Shown: positions 35,101-49,971, numbered from the stretch's first letter. The stretch: DNA of 64,000 nucleotides from Trichosphaerium sp. ATCC 40318 (GCA_038496445.1 JALMLS010000343.1:62001-126000); one strand, 5' to 3'. Numbers and translations are program-made. The notes: generated from the sequence alone by a model not told the origin.

Positions 35101-38100
35101 AAATCATCATGACCATCCTGATGACATTGGACATGTCCTTGAACGTCTTCCTATTGTTAAACTATTAGGTAGGAACAGACACGTGAGTGATTCCGCATTT
35201 ATAAGCAAATTTCCATTTAAGCTATCAAAAAACGTCGGATTGGTAGCCAAGTTCCTTCAACTGGAAGCTTCAAATGTATGTGCTTTCCAATGTTTGTGTT
35301 ATTGACGTCTATCGCCTAGGCGCTTAATACAACAAACTTTTCTACTGTAGAGCGGCTTGAAGATCCACAGACAATACATAAGCTTTTAGCAACTCTTTGG
35401 CAATGTACGCTACTCCTGATTTGTTTGACATGTGCTGAAGCTTACTTACTGAATTCTAAGCTTGTCCTGATATCTTAAGAATTCGTGAGCATCAAAAAAT
35501 TGCTTTGGAGTTTCTGTGGGAGCGGTGTCAGTTCATGATTGAGTGCTATAATCACGATATCCAAATATGTCAGAAGAATCCTGATACGCTACCAAGACAT
35601 CATCAAGAGAGTGATCCTCAATATTATAGCAAGCTATTTAAGCTTTTTAAAGATGAAGTAAATCAACTTTGCAATAAGAACTTGAAGGACAATTGGGCAT
35701 CATTTAATCATGGTTATGCTTGTTATGGTAACGCTAACATAAGTGTTATGAAGCTTTCTCACGTGCGTAGCTACGAGCTTTATTTCTTTGCTAATGAAAG
35801 GCTAGTCTATGCCTGTTCGAAAATACCGTGATAGACATGGTATAGAATGTGATAATAGCTGTGATTTCAAGGTGAATATATTTTTGTTGTAAAACTCTAA
35901 AAAACCGTTAGCATGATGCCGAAACAGGCCTTTACGTGCTTGATGGACCAACATCACGTTTGGCACCTAATTTACTGAGATCTTCTTTGGCAGCTACCCT
36001 TGGACTTGAAGGAAGGCAATTGGTTCGTTTATCATAGCTGGTGCAAAACTCTTATTAAATCTAGACTGCATTGCTTAAAGAACAAGGATACTATCTCACC
36101 CCTGATTTTGCTTTGAAGCTTTACATCCTTAACGAGCGTTCAAAGACTCATGCTGGTGTTCTTCTTGAAGGTAATAAGGGATTCTATGGATGGACGTTGG
36201 TTTACTTATATCTCTATAGGTGGTACTGGTGTTGGAAAGTCAGAGATGCTCCGATTTTATGCCACAGTTCTCAATTCCCGTAAGAAAGTGACACCAAACT
36301 TTAAATACGAGCTTGTGAGCCTTATCAAGTCATTTATTGACGGGTATAATCCTGACCCTGAGGAAGATATTGGCGTGGTATGCCACATTCTTATTTAAAC
36401 TTGGATGCTGATTTACATCTAGGACATGGCTGAGTTGAAGAGCATTGGAAGAAGACTTACTGTTTATGCAAAATTAGATGACTTAATAAGAGAGCTTACT
36501 ACTTATGGCAATGATAACCCAGCAATTGCAACACCTCTCTCGAATTACCTCATACAATCACTTCAAGTACTTGTATCTGAATATCCATTGATTCAGTGCG
36601 TGTAGCGCTCCAGTAGATCATTGAACTTACTCCTAATTACTAGACCTTCAGCGGAACCAATCATTAAGAGACAAGTTGCAGAAACAATGGAAGAAGTCAT
36701 TGTATTCATAAAAGATGTCATCAAACTGAAGCCAATCAAGTTTTTTGAGAAGATCCTCCTCCATGAGGGTATCACTGCAGCAGCGTTTAAGAAGCAAGTC
36801 AAGAGTATCATCTCACAAGTTAAGAAATACGCGGAAATCCTATCGGATATTAAGTTTGTTGTATTCGTTGATGAGCTTAACACTGCGCTGATTGGAGGTG
36901 TCGTTAAGGAGGTCTTCATTGATCACACTATTGACGGCGAGCCTATACCTCCTAACATATTCTGGGTCGGTGCTATCAATCCGTACATGGAAGATGGTAA
37001 GCATAGTTAATTCTTCTTGTATTATTTATTTAACACCTCTTCAGGATCGTACATCGTTTACCCAATATCGCCAAGTTATGATGAGATAAAACTATTGTGG
37101 ACACAATTGACCAAGGATCAAGAACGTGACTTCCTGGCGTCTGTACTTGCCGAATGGCGTTTCGAAGGCGTACGTTTTCTATGATCTATTCCTTGGGATT
37201 AACGTTTATCACAGACAGCGGCAAACCTTAAGAAGAAGTTAGAAAAATTTGTTTTAGAAGCGCAACAATTTGTTGGACGTTGCAAATTAGATCGTATGTG
37301 TGTCTCTATTCGAGACATTATGCGCGTTACAACATTATATCAGTTTTTCTTAAACGTAAGTTTACTCACCTTCTGAGAGAATCACGTTACCTAACACGTG
37401 TTTATTAGCGTAAATTTATAAACTACCAACTGCATGATGAACACAAGAGTTGGCGTGCTATAATGATGGCTGTAGCGATTGGGTATTACTTCCGCCTTCC
37501 AAGCCATCGTACGTTTTGAGTATTGTTATCATGCGCTCAAAATTGTTAGACCAAGTAGGTGAAGAGCAAGCAGACTTTGTAAACTACAGACAATTATTTG
37601 TTCATAACGTTGTGGACAAACTTAATGCACCTATCAACTTCGAAAGAGAAGTATCAACACAACTCAAGTACTTCTTTGATTTGATGAACAAAAACGGCGG
37701 TATTCCTAAAGGTATCGCTCCAACACGCGCTCTTTTGGAGAATATATACAGCACTGTTGTTTGTTTGGAAGCCAAACTACCATTGATTATTATTGGTCCA
37801 CCTGGATGTAGTAAGACACTATCTTTCAAGCTTGCTTGTGACAACATGAAAGGAAATGGTACTGTAGTCAACATGACATTTTCTTTGTCACTGACCGTCT
37901 GTACTAGCTTCTCAAGTAGAGTTCTTCCGTAATTTACATAACATCAACAGACACAACTACCAGGTACAGAGCTTTCAGAGTACTGCCTCATTCAAGAGTC
38001 TTACTGTTTTTTACAGGCAAACGAAAATTCTACTGCCAAGGAGATAGAATCCAAGTTTGTTATTGCTGAGAGGAAACAACAAAAGTTTGAGCAAGCTAAC

Positions 38101-41100
38101 ATGGACAAAGAAAGGTGTGTTGTATTCATTGATGAAGGTGGTCTACCAGAAGAAAAAGAAAATGCGATGAAAGTCATTCATTTCCATCTCGACCATCCCA
38201 AAGTACCTTGTGTCATCCTGTCAAACAAAATGCTCGATGCAGCAAAGTCCAACCGTGCTATTCAAGTACGCCTTTGGAGACACAACGAAAATACTTACTG
38301 GGTTACTTTTAGGTCCGCCAAGATTTCATAGGCGAACAGGATATGATCACTCTTGCTAAGGGTACGCACTCAGCACATCGATGGCACTAACGTTGACAAC
38401 AAGGATGTTTGGCTCTTGATTCAAGTGCAAGTATGAAAAATGACTCTGGAAGTATTGTAGGTCTTTGCAAGGCATTCAGTCAAGTCAACGATCATGTCGA
38501 TACACGTGCTCATCTCTTCCATCAACGTGATTTTGTATATTTTCTACGTTACTTGAGAAAACATGGTACACAAGACGCACACAAAAGTTATGTTACTTTC
38601 TCTCCTGAAATCGTGATAAAGGCTCTAAAGGTAAGAGTTCAAGACGTACTACCATATCTTTAACCCTTAATAGCGTAATTTTGGCGGTGTTTCAGCAGCT
38701 GCTTTTGAAAACATTTGTAGTTTGTTTATGACTGTAATCGCTGAAGAGACGAAACAAAGAAAATGGAGTCTTCCAAACGATTTTAAATATAATGTGATTG
38801 ATACCCTTAAAGAGAGCATAAAAGATACCCTATCACCTGGAGAAGATCCAAGTCAATCCGCAAGTAGATACATTATGATCATTGACCCAACTAATGTTCA
38901 GGTACTTAACAGTCTTTTGAGTTGAAAAAAAATTGCATGTGAAGATTCATCACATCGTAGGCCTCTATTTCGTACTTGATGTCAATGGGTTTACTTCACC
39001 ATGACAAGGAAAAACGTGAAAAAGGAGAAGGTCAGTTTACCTACATGTGTAATGTTTCTGATTTCAAGGGTACATAGCTATAGTCGAATAGTTTGGAAGC
39101 TGACATTTGCCAGGTGATGAAAATGATATTGCAAGAAGCTCGTTGATTTCTGAACTTAAGATGCATATGGAGACAGGTGACACTGTTGTATTGTTCAATA
39201 GTGGACCAATTCGTACCTCCTTCTACGATGTTGTCAACAAACATTTCTCAAAAGTTTTGGGTGGCACAGATCAGTATCAATACTATGCTAATGTAGCTGT
39301 TGGGTGAGTTTTTTTTCTTTGGTCGCTTTTATTCTTATTTCTTATCAGCTCGTATTCTCGTCCTTGTAAGGTCCACCCAAAGTTTAAAATGATCATCCAT
39401 CTACCAATTGACGAGATGAAAACCACTGCTCTTCCGTTCTTGAACAGGTTTGAAAAGTATCTGTTTAGCACAGGTATGATCACTTTAAAGGTTTTTCATT
39501 AATGCTGTTGCTTAGAGGAAGTCCTGAAACACGAGATTTCGCGCTTTGAATACTCATCACAGAAGCATGTAAGCTGGCAGCTTGACAACTTGCGTGCTGG
39601 AGTTAATGACTTTGTGGAACAAGTCAAACCAACCTCGTATGAAAAAACCTTTCAAAAGTATTTTTTCGTTTACCTCGGTAGGTTTTATGGCGTAGTCGCT
39701 GCAGTAAATAAAGATAACGATAAAGATAATTGTCTCAAGATCACATCTTGCGATACCATCGATTCTCTTCTTATTACAATCGCAAAGGAGAATAGGTAAG
39801 CAAGCTCACGTTGCCTTGTAAGTCTAACAAGTTCGAAACAACAGGGCTTTCAATGGAATTAATGCAATCCAACCTGCTTTTTTTGTTGAAGACAAACAAC
39901 ATAATACGCCCGTTGATTCTAGTATTGGTCATCTCGTGAGGCAAGCTAATTTCCGTCTACTTCAACTAGCCAGGCCTGAGGCTGTATATCTCGAACGAGG
40001 ATTCTTACCTAAGGCATACTTATTTGAATATCTAATACGCCAAGAACATTTCAGGTATATTCTCTTTACACAAAGGTTTATTAATCACTTCGTTTAGTGT
40101 GTTAAGATTCTTGCACGCCTTGTTTACAGCTGAGACTTATGCTGCCTGTACGAACAACTACATTATAATGTATGCAAGGCTAATACATTATTTAGCTAAC
40201 CAAGGGCAAAAGAGAAAGTGGGTTATCTTTACAAGAACCTCTCCAGAGATGTTTTGTTTACATACAAATTCGAGATTACAACAACTCATTGTTCGTCCAT
40301 TAGTAGAAGAAAACAAGGATAAGTCTATTGATGAGCATTTGCGAGTAATCAACGTATCTTCTATTCAATCTAGCGAAGATTGCAAGCAACATATTAAAGC
40401 ATTCTATGCTTCAAAGACACGTGTGCTACTAGCAGTTGCAGATATGAGCGTTGGACAAGTCAGCAGGAACCAATTGAGCCTTCTTCAACAACAAGTGGAT
40501 ATGTTCACAGCTTCTTTAGATCCTGAAGACAAACGCATTGTCATCATACTTGTTCACTTTCCTACCGAGCAAACTCAGGTATTTTAAACACTGCTTCTTG
40601 CTGTGAACTTGAACTAACACCATGATAGCTTATTCGTTCTTACTACGATGCTGTATTCCTTAAGGAATGGGATTTTACTTACATTGATTCTTTGGGTGTT
40701 ATTTCTACTACTGACACTTCATTGAGAGAAAATAATGAAGATATCGATATTGTGGAGAACGTCGATTTACGTGATTGGATCAAAGTAGCGTTTATGAGAA
40801 CAGATGATAACCTGAAGCCTGTTACAAATGGAGATAAACGTAAAAGCTCTCAAAAGCTTGGAAAACCTTTCAGCAAGCAACTAGATAAATCAATAAGTGT
40901 TTGCTTAAAACACATCACATACTCAGTACAAAGAGTACCTAAACTTGAGCATTCACTAAAGTTCTACAGAGCTCGAAGACCTGCTGATAAGACGGTACTA
41001 CACTCATGAGTGTAAATGATCATGCTAAGTGCTTTTCTTTTAGGCGGTAATCCAGCAAGTGTTTACAGAAAACAATTACCTCAAGGAAGCGATTGTTGAT

Positions 41101-44100
41101 GTTCTTGTTAATTTATGGGATAAAAGATACTTGGATAGTATTATACATAGTGCTTGCCAAGCTCTACAAACAGGAGAGTCTATCATGCCGCTCATGGACT
41201 TGATCAATATGTCGCTAGAGTTTATAATTAATAAGATTATTGGAACCTCAATATCTGGTAACCAAAACAGTTTTACTGTTAGACCTAACTAACAGAAAAT
41301 TAGAAATTACTCGCAATTTCGCTTTGGAGACTATTATGGCTATCCGCAGTGTTGAAAACGAATATCACCGCAAAGCTTTAGAGGAAGTTACTGTACTGGG
41401 TCTTTCAAACATTGACTGGAATTTACCTGTACGTTAACCTAAAGATCACAGTCTATTAACTATTTTACTTTAGAAGAACTTCCTTTCCTTGAATATTTTA
41501 CAACTGCCTCATGTATCTCACTCTCAAAAAGCTCCAGCTTCATTACCATTGTATCATGTGTTATCATCTAAATTAACAGACGCTCTTGATAAGGCAAGAC
41601 AATGCGTTGGTTTAAGCGGAGCACAAAACATAGCAACTACAGTACTTCAACAACTTAACCTTATGTTGAAGCTCGACAAACCGCTACAAGTGCGTACACA
41701 AGCTATCCTGAAAACAATAACACTTCAAAACTTACTTATATCTTACTAGAAATGGATTAACGCTATCATACAAGATCCTTTCCTTCTAAGAATGTTTAAA
41801 GAGGTACATTAGACTTAGCGCCAATCAAAAACCTAACAAGAATTAGGACTTTGTCAAACACACTCTTGGTCTACCAGATATTTCTCAAGAAGAACTAGAT
41901 GTGAGACTGTTTCGGTTTTCAAAACAACTACTAACTGTGTGTAGGTTTACGTAAAATGGCTTGGCGTCAATAGTCAAGAAGCCACAAATCCAATAACAGC
42001 TTGGTTCACATCTTTGAATGAAGATGCAACGGCTATTGGCTTCTTTCACGTTTGCTTAAAACCTCTTCTTCAGACAACAGGCACTTTAGATCTGAGAATT
42101 GATCAGGATATTACACCTCAAAACTTTGAATCTCTTGTCCATGAACACACCATTAGGTATACATCATTTATTCACAATTATAAGATTAACCATTATCAGA
42201 ACTTACTGGAAGCGTCTTCATGAACTTTATGATGCACCTGATGATGTTCTAACTAAATGGTTTGACGGATTCAGATTATTGAAGGTACGTAGCCATTGCT
42301 TGTTAGATTGTTTCGCTCACACTTTTACAGGCTCGATTACCAAGCCACTTTGAACGTAATACAATGTTACCAAGAGCTCTAAGACATCAATATGACGTAA
42401 TGTGTACATTATTTTCTTTCGTTATGAACTGCCATGTTAAACCACGTGACACTGTAACTTGGTTTTCAAAGCTTCAAGTTGAAGAAGAAGGAACAACAGC
42501 ATCACTCTTAACACTCCATATGGTACCTTCTGACAATCAATACTCAATGGTTAACCTTTCATAGAAACTTGTTGAGTTACTGCAACCACAAGTAGAAGAC
42601 AAGGAAGTGCTTCGTCAATGTCTTGAACACTTCTTCGAAGATTGGGCCATATCAACATTCATTCCTGCGAATACTAACTCAGCAATACTTCAAAAACCTC
42701 CAAGAGAAGACTTCAAGGAAGATCTTCGTCTTCTTTTTGAAATAATTGACGGACAATCCTTTGAGATCGTGAACGCGCACTTGCGTTTACCAATACAAGC
42801 ACGTGTTTTGAAGTCGCTTCTAAGAACAAAATGGAGAGATGATGTGTTGGATATACTTGGAGCCCAAATGGCTATGAGGGCTTCAGCTGATAGATACACA
42901 CCTCCAGAGCTTGTAGCTTGTCAAGGTGCGCATGATAATCACTTACCAAAAGTGCTTCAAGCTTTTTCTCACGTCTGCTCTAGAAGACGAAGAAGAACAT
43001 ACATCTCCTCTACAGTATCTATACTATGCCACATTATGTGAAGAGCTATCTCCTAAATCTATTGGGGCCATTGCCCAATACTTTGTAGATTGCACACCAG
43101 AAACTTTTGTGAAAAAGGCGTCAAGATGTATTCAAATAGTGAATAAGGAAGCATACAGACTAAGTGCAATAAAAGGTACGATTTGCACGTTTGAAAAGTA
43201 TTCTGCTAACAACCTTTTTACAGCTGCCGCAATCCAACTATCGTGCTCAAACAACTTCATAACGCTTGTTCAAAGTTGGACTCAATCCCAAGGAGGTGCT
43301 CAACCAGTTTGTGACACCTTGAAGAAGATATTTGAACAGCAAGACTACCAGGTACACATTATCTCCTTTTTTCAGCCTGCCCTCTTTGCTAAGTTTTTAC
43401 TAGTCTATATTCTTCTCGAGCTTTACTAATGATGGACAAGTCATCAAGTTACTTAAAGCGAAGGATACCATGGCGAGCTTAGGACTTGAGAATTGGGTAA
43501 TAGATGATAATGTTTCATCGCTCCCACTCCACAAATGGCCTTTCATGATTGATACTGAGCATTCTGACCATGCGTTTTACAAGACAATTGAAACTCATGT
43601 ATCAAGTAATGACCTTAAAGCATTCGAAGCGTGGATACAAGAAGAAGTAGGCAATCAACCTGCGTCGTGTCTAAAGATAAGAATGTTCTTGCTTGTAGCT
43701 ACCTATTACAATTACTTTGAACTCGGAAACTCCTGTGGATTCACTTCATCCGCTATACAGAACCAAACTGTCTCTCAACTCCTCAGGTTAACAGCAGATG
43801 AGAAGGTTGTTTTCGATTTCTTTTCTAAAGCTCCACCTGATGCTCCAGTTCATGATGACTTGCTATTCGAGTTTTCTATAACAGCCCTTCAAGATAATGA
43901 AAGAGATAACTCAATGCGTCATATTCTTTTCTTGCTGATTGCTGTTACTATCGGACTGGCTCCTAACAAGTCACACTTTTATCCTAGAACATTCGCACCA
44001 GGAGCTGTAAGTTATTTGCTTAAGTTAACATCTAAACAACTTGTGTAGGTTGGCAAACATAAAGGAAGAGCTCCTGGAAGCACCAGGCCTGGATCATATT

Positions 44101-47100
44101 CTGCTAATGATTGTGGGTACATACTCAACAACGGAAAGCTCCTTGGTTCGTTATAGTTAGCTTATTGTGTTCACTAACCTTGCACTTAAATAGGCAATAC
44201 AATGTTCAGCGGTTCTAGACTTTCAACTCTTGCCAACAACTCTCTCACATGGGGTTCATTTGCAATGTCACTACTAGTAAACTATGCCAAGTTTGCACCA
44301 CAAGTTACACCATATTGTTATCATGGAAAATACCACGACTTGCTACGTCAAGATAACGGCATAAACTTAGCTGATTACACTCAAGAACAACAACTAAAAC
44401 TCTACGTTATGACTCGGTACGACTACTTTTCTTTTGTTCCAATATACCGCCTAATACAAGCAATAGTGCTCGTGTGTTTTATACGTATGTGTGCTCTGAT
44501 GAGAACATCAAACAAGCTGGGATCGAACCATTATTCTTCATGACTTTATCATTATGGCAATTCTTTGTTGTAGTCAGTAACGTGCGTGGAAACAAATCTG
44601 AATACTCCAATTCAACTTATTGACACTTGTGTCAGGGAGATGCAGCTGCTCTAGACTACTTTGACAACCATCAACAAACACAAGCTTATGAAACAATGAT
44701 GAAAGTAAAAGTGTTCGACTTTGTACTATCTAAAGCAGGGTACAACATAGTATAAGTCCAAATGACAATTTAATGTTGATTTAGTGCCATAAAACAAAAG
44801 TACAAGCAAGCCTATTTGCAAAGCGAACGGCTTCAGCAAATAAACGAAAAATCTGAGATACTTCAACAGTTACCAATATTGTTCCCTTCATACGACTTAT
44901 TCGATAAAGTATGGCTTTTTAACAGCTCCCTATATTCGTATTTACAATTAACAACTGTGTTAGGCATTGGCAGACTCAACTGAAGACTTTTCTATACTTC
45001 GCACTTTTAAGAGCGAACGAGATAACTTGAGACTGCTTGTTCACTTGCCGTTCTTTGTTCATGCGTACAGGTAGGACATTTGTTTGGGTTAAGGCTGTTT
45101 TTCTTAACGTCTTTTTTTAACAAGGTGGATAAATGACACGTTTGCGTACAAGTTTACTGTAGAAGATGCACAACGTATTACGGTGCCTGAAGCTATTCAA
45201 AGGCTTCAAGTCAACACATCAAAGAAGAATGCACACTTTTTGCTGTGGCAAGACATCAAACAAAAATGGAAGTCAATCAAGGATGTGTACGACATTGCTC
45301 CACTATAACATTTTACCTTATGATCTCACGTGATTAAAAACCTTTCTAGATTACAGTATTTCAGAGTGTGCAATGACGCCATGGAGAATGGTGAAGGTGA
45401 TATTCCAGATATAACAGATGAAACTCTCTTTTCAAGTGAGTACTCAAAGTCCCATTTATTGAGAGTTCTGCTTGCTTATCCTTTCTACAGGTCTTGTATC
45501 AATTGGATCTGAAAGGACCAACACAGAGCTTTTATATATCATCGAAGAGCTTGGAAAGTTGCAGGCGAACGTAATTGGATCTGCTGCAGCTTTGACCGAA
45601 GAAGAAAATTCAGGCGACATTAACACACTAGGTGCTACGTTTAATCCATTCGGTCTGGCTTGTGATTCTCATTTCGAGGTACAATATTTTAACACAACAA
45701 TACTCATTCTATTAGGACTACTGTCTCGCATATTTACCATCACTTGTAAAGTCAGAGGTGCGCTGGCTCCTCTGCACAGGAGATATTGAAGGCGAATTTG
45801 AAGGTACCATATGACTCTACGGTATTGTGCATGCTTGCTAAGCAGTATTAGATCTTGTACGCAGTCATATCAATATTATTAGAGATGAGGAAGGATCACT
45901 ATCACTTAAAGTAGACCTTGGAAAGTACGTGTTTCTCAGCATGGATTATGTTCTTATAAACTTGTTTCAGGCTTCAACGTCAAGTTCTCGACAAGTACTT
46001 TTCCGGACGAGTATTCAAGTGGCTTGATGGAAGTCCTATATCTTTCAAGCGTGATTTCAAAACAGCTTCTCCAGGAATGGAAGCTACAACTTTACTAAAA
46101 GAAGATGACCTTCCACAAGAGTATAGTGAAAACATCATCTGACTTTTTCTTATTATTTTCTTAGTGATCGCTTCGCTCCAAAGAGACAGTTCCACCATCT
46201 CTTAAACCAACTCAATAAGCGTTATTGTGAAGAAGACACTTCCAATCAAGTAGTAGCTATATTGGCCGGTAAAAGTACAGAGCATAGGCTTATGACGCTA
46301 CTTCGTGAATTGACAAACGTTGCAAATTACTTGGTCGAAAAAGAAGATGAGCTATCAAAAGATGCTACTACACAAGACCAACCTATAAATTATCTCAAAC
46401 TAGACTATGTTTCCTCTGGAGAAAGATGGCTAGATCGTATATGGCGCCAAGTACATCTCAATCACTTACAAGTGTTCGGAAAAACAGTTCTTGAAAAACT
46501 GCTTTCAAAGGACTACCTCTTCAATAACTTGCATGAAAACTTGAGCCATCCTATTCCACAGCGTACTCTAGAAGTATTAGAAATAGAGTTTGCTCCTTTA
46601 AGAGACGACACAGCACCTGCAGTCGAGCAACAAGTAGCCCTTGAGAACATGCAAAAGATTGCTAATTTCTTCCTTCTTAAAGAAGAAGTTCAGGTATGAC
46701 TCTCGCTTTTTTTTGATGACAAACTTACTCTTTCCTTAAGCACCTTGCATCCAATTCATCATCTAAGACGCTGAGGAAGTTATTCGCTACTCAACTTGAA
46801 GGACTAGGCATTGATCAAGAACAACTTGACAAGTTCTTGCCACAAGAAATTCTTGCTAAACACTTCAGAAGTTATGTTTGTCTTGTACAGCAAACATGCG
46901 GGTTGATGTTATTTCACCTTCAATCATCAAAGAAAGCGTACGTTATTGACAATAACCACCCTATGCGCAGCTTTAAGTGGGGTTCTTCTAAGAGTGTTCT
47001 AGGAAGACTAATGTTTATGTTGAACTTGTACCAAACAGCTCAGATAATACCCCTCTTCCAGATGCCGAACCTCTTACCTTTGAACCCGTACAAGAAGAAC

Positions 47101-49363
47101 CTCAACCTCAATTTGTTATCCCATCTCTAAATGCAGCAGGTACTGTTTAAAAAAAGAAGAGTTAAAGCTGTTTCCGAAATATCTAACAAACTGCTAGCTC
47201 TTCCCGACCTTGCAAGCTTTAATATCAATATAAACGATTTCAACTTTCCAGAAAACATGCAATACCACGCATTCGACAACTTTGACGTAGATGAGCTTTT
47301 GAATGAAGGTATACAGTACTTACACTGCACACCAAACTAATAGTTTGGTGATAGGAGAAGCTGATGTTTCAGATGATGATGAAGACTTTGAGGACAACCA
47401 AGAAGATGACGATGAAGTTGAGGAAGACGACGATGATATCGCACAGGAAATGGAAGATATAGAGAAGGAAGATAAGCACTTGGAAGAAGATGAAGATGAA
47501 ATACAGGAAGACGATGATGATATCGCCAAAGAAATGGAAGCAATTGAAAACGAAGACAGACACCTTGTTGAAGACCCAACTGTTCAAGTGGATACAAGTG
47601 GTCGTACACCTGTACCAAAAGGTTCTTTCATTGCAGAAGATAGTATCAAGGGTATGTAGAGGTATTACAACGGTTTTTAACTAACTATAAAAGCAGAACC
47701 TTCGAAGAAACACGATACTGTAGATATAGATTTGACATTAGAAGTTGAAGATATTGTCTTTAGGAAAGACGTCAAGGACACTGACTCTGATGATGAAGTT
47801 GAAGATGGCATGATTATTATTAGCACAACGTATAAGGAAGAGGATTACAATATTGACCTTGCTACTGATGATACACTTGGCGATTTTTTGGAATGTCTAC
47901 AGGATGAGGTATGTTTTAAGAAACCACGTGTTTTTACCATTTTTTTAACTGCTTATGAATTAGATTGGAGATGATTTTCCTGTTTTGTATGAACTCTTTA
48001 ATAATGGGTCACTTATTTTTAGCAACAATGACATGCTAATCGAGCACCTATTCCCAAAACAGAAGAAAGTCAAGCTTGTTCTAAAGGGTAATAAAAAAAA
48101 CTACCATCAAAACGTGATGATACTTACTGACAAAAATCTTTCCAGAGAAAGATGAGTTTTATGATATAACAGTATCAATAAATGGAAAAGAACTTCAAAT
48201 AACCGTTGAAGATGGAGCAGAAGTAGAAGAGATTTTAGAGCTAATAAAAGACGAAGCAAAGGTAATCATCAAACAACATATTCTCCTCTCACTTTACATC
48301 TTTTGAAACAACCTCCTAACTGATTTCATTCCAGGATGTCCTTGGCATAGATGTAATGGAAGATTCTATTTTCAATGTAGTAGGACCAGACAACAAAGTA
48401 GAAGCTTTAAATGTACGACATCACCAAGCTCTACATGAACTTCTGTTTTTTAACATTCTGTTTTAGTCTCACCTGAAAGAGAGTATCGGCTCAGTACTTA
48501 TGGGAAGTAGATTGCTGACTATCAAGTCACCTAGTATTGGTTTGACAGTTAAATGCATAATCGATGGAAAGCCTGAAAAGATTCTTGTAGTCGAAGAGAA
48601 CCCATGCATCTATGATCTAAGAAACTCAATTGTGCGTACAAAAAATTCTTGAAGCAAGTTTTTTGCTTTCTTTTCCTTCGGTTTGGCATGTTCCAGCTGT
48701 CTTATGTTTGTCTTCTTTTATAGAGTAAGAAACTTGGTGTTAGTATCAACATAATATCACTTAAAACAGCTATTCAAAACTATGGAGAATTAACCCTTGC
48801 GTTATCTCTTGATAGTGCTCCGATTTCATTACCAGTTTTCAAAGGATTTACTTGTATAAGACTGAAAGATTCTACCAACACCATTGATCCAGAAAGACCA
48901 GCATTAAGGAACTTCGAAGATTGTACACGTACGTATTGGAATAGTAAAGTAGTGAAGAACAAAAAATCAACATTATGGGATCTGGCTGACTTGTTTTTTT
49001 TCTGCAGCTGTTAAATGTGTTATTGAAGACGAAAATGAGTTTTTGGTTCTTGTAAAACAGAACTCATTCTTGGAGTCAATCACTGAAGAGTTACTGCTGG
49101 TAAGTCAATCTATATTTTAGTATAGCATTTGGTAGGTTGTAATTAACAATGTATTAGAACACTGATGCTAAAGACGCAGCTGAACTTCATAAAAAGTATA
49201 AGTTTTACAAAGGCAAAGGTGAGTTTTTTTTTTAAGTACTTGAGTATTAATGATGTTCAAAAAAGGTTCTGGAACGCGTATATCTAGTCCAAAATTAATG
49301 AAGAAAATCCAATTATCAAAACTAAATGCACCTATTCTACGTTTGATGCGAAAAACAAGGTAG
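29161..49363 (+). CDS. Giant RNF213-like AAA+ ATPase with acidic C-terminal extension
   Basis: This gene of about 20 kb and very many short introns encodes roughly 5000-5500 residues. It starts MWNKLKGVILGSG at 29161. A long helical N-terminal arm runs to about 34.5 kb. AAA+ units follow: TGNPRDGKSTYI (34680), IGGTGVGKSEM (36217) with Walker B VVFVDELNT (36857), and IIIGPPGCSKT (37788) with VVFIDEGGL (38119). Strong RNF213 hallmarks are the SN-x3-LD-x2-K-x2-R stretch (38220), ALKRNFGG, TVVLFNSGPIRTSFYD (39184), and CKVHPKF with LPFLNRFEKY (39367-39460). The helical C-terminal shell continues to about 47 kb. Human RNF213 is a cytosolic ubiquitin ligase acting on lipid droplets and bacteria; that role here is inference. 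I see no Cys/His cluster for a RING or RZ finger. The extension is described separately. One continuous gene is inferred from unbroken protein-like exons. Confidence 0.85.
47370..47575 (+). repeat. Asp/Glu-rich tandem repeat inside the RNF213-like gene
   Basis: This exon encodes a run of acidic residues containing a two-copy repeat of 28 residues. Copy one (about 47426-47509) contains DDDDIAQEMEDIEKEDKHLE and copy two (about 47510-47575) contains DDDDIAKEMEAIENEDRHLV. It separates the AAA+/shell part of the protein from the C-terminal extension. Such acidic stretches often act as flexible binding segments; this is inference. Confidence 0.75.
47690..49363 (+). other. C-terminal extension with beta-grasp (ubiquitin-like) character
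   Basis: This is part of the RNF213-like gene, not a separate one. Several segments alternate beta strands with a central helix, such as DEFYDITVSINGKELQITV followed by EVEEILELIKDEAK (48150-48260), and PSIGLTVKCIIDGKPEKILV (48530-48590). The strand-strand-helix order resembles tandem ubiquitin-like folds. This is a pattern judgement only. Human RNF213 has no such tail to my knowledge. The protein is read as ending LMRKTR at a TAG at 49361; a gtagac donor there could extend it by a few codons to 49443. Confidence 0.4.
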
Positions 49364-49971
49364 ACTATTTGTAACATAAACGTAATAATAAAAAACAACG
49401 CTTGTACAATCACGTGACAACTAGATGGCAAAATACTTATTAGAGCTCGTTCCGAAAAAGCATAAAAAAGTGACTACGACTCTAGCGGGTGGTGCTGTGC
49501 TAGGATAATCACTGTATGGAAACTGACATTGCAAGCAATATCAATTCACCATTAGTTTTCCAAATAGTGGGGTTAGAAGGAAGTGACACGTGGTCACTTG
49601 CCTGGGGTTTAACCCAAGCTGAAGTTTTACTACACATGATCAAAGCCATTAGGCCGAGAAACACATGAGAAGGAAACGTCAATACCCTTTTATCATCAGC
49701 ATTGTGTAGAATTAAAAAATTGTGGTTTGTGTGATCAAAGTGCCAAAGATTTGAAACGGCAAAATTCACTGAATTTTCTTGTCTTGATTTTTGAGCTCTG
49801 CTACGTCCAATCGTTATTTTCTTGCACAAATCAGTTTGTACTGGCACTCATTATGTTTGAATGCAATCACTTTTAGTGGAGATATGTACTTGTGGGTTGA
49901 ATTCGAGTATGCAATTTCAAGTATTAATTTTAGTTTGTACACTCTGTAACATGCATACTAAAAGTATTTAC
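49364..49971. other. Intergenic, no gene seen
   Basis: About 600 bp between the RNF213-like gene and the tRNA. An antisense open frame over 49509-49847 has no recognisable product or splice partner. Nothing else is seen. Confidence 0.5.

Noticed and set aside
47320..47618. Several Ser- or Leu-rich minus-strand frames
   Set aside because: They are shadows of the acidic GA-rich repeat exon.
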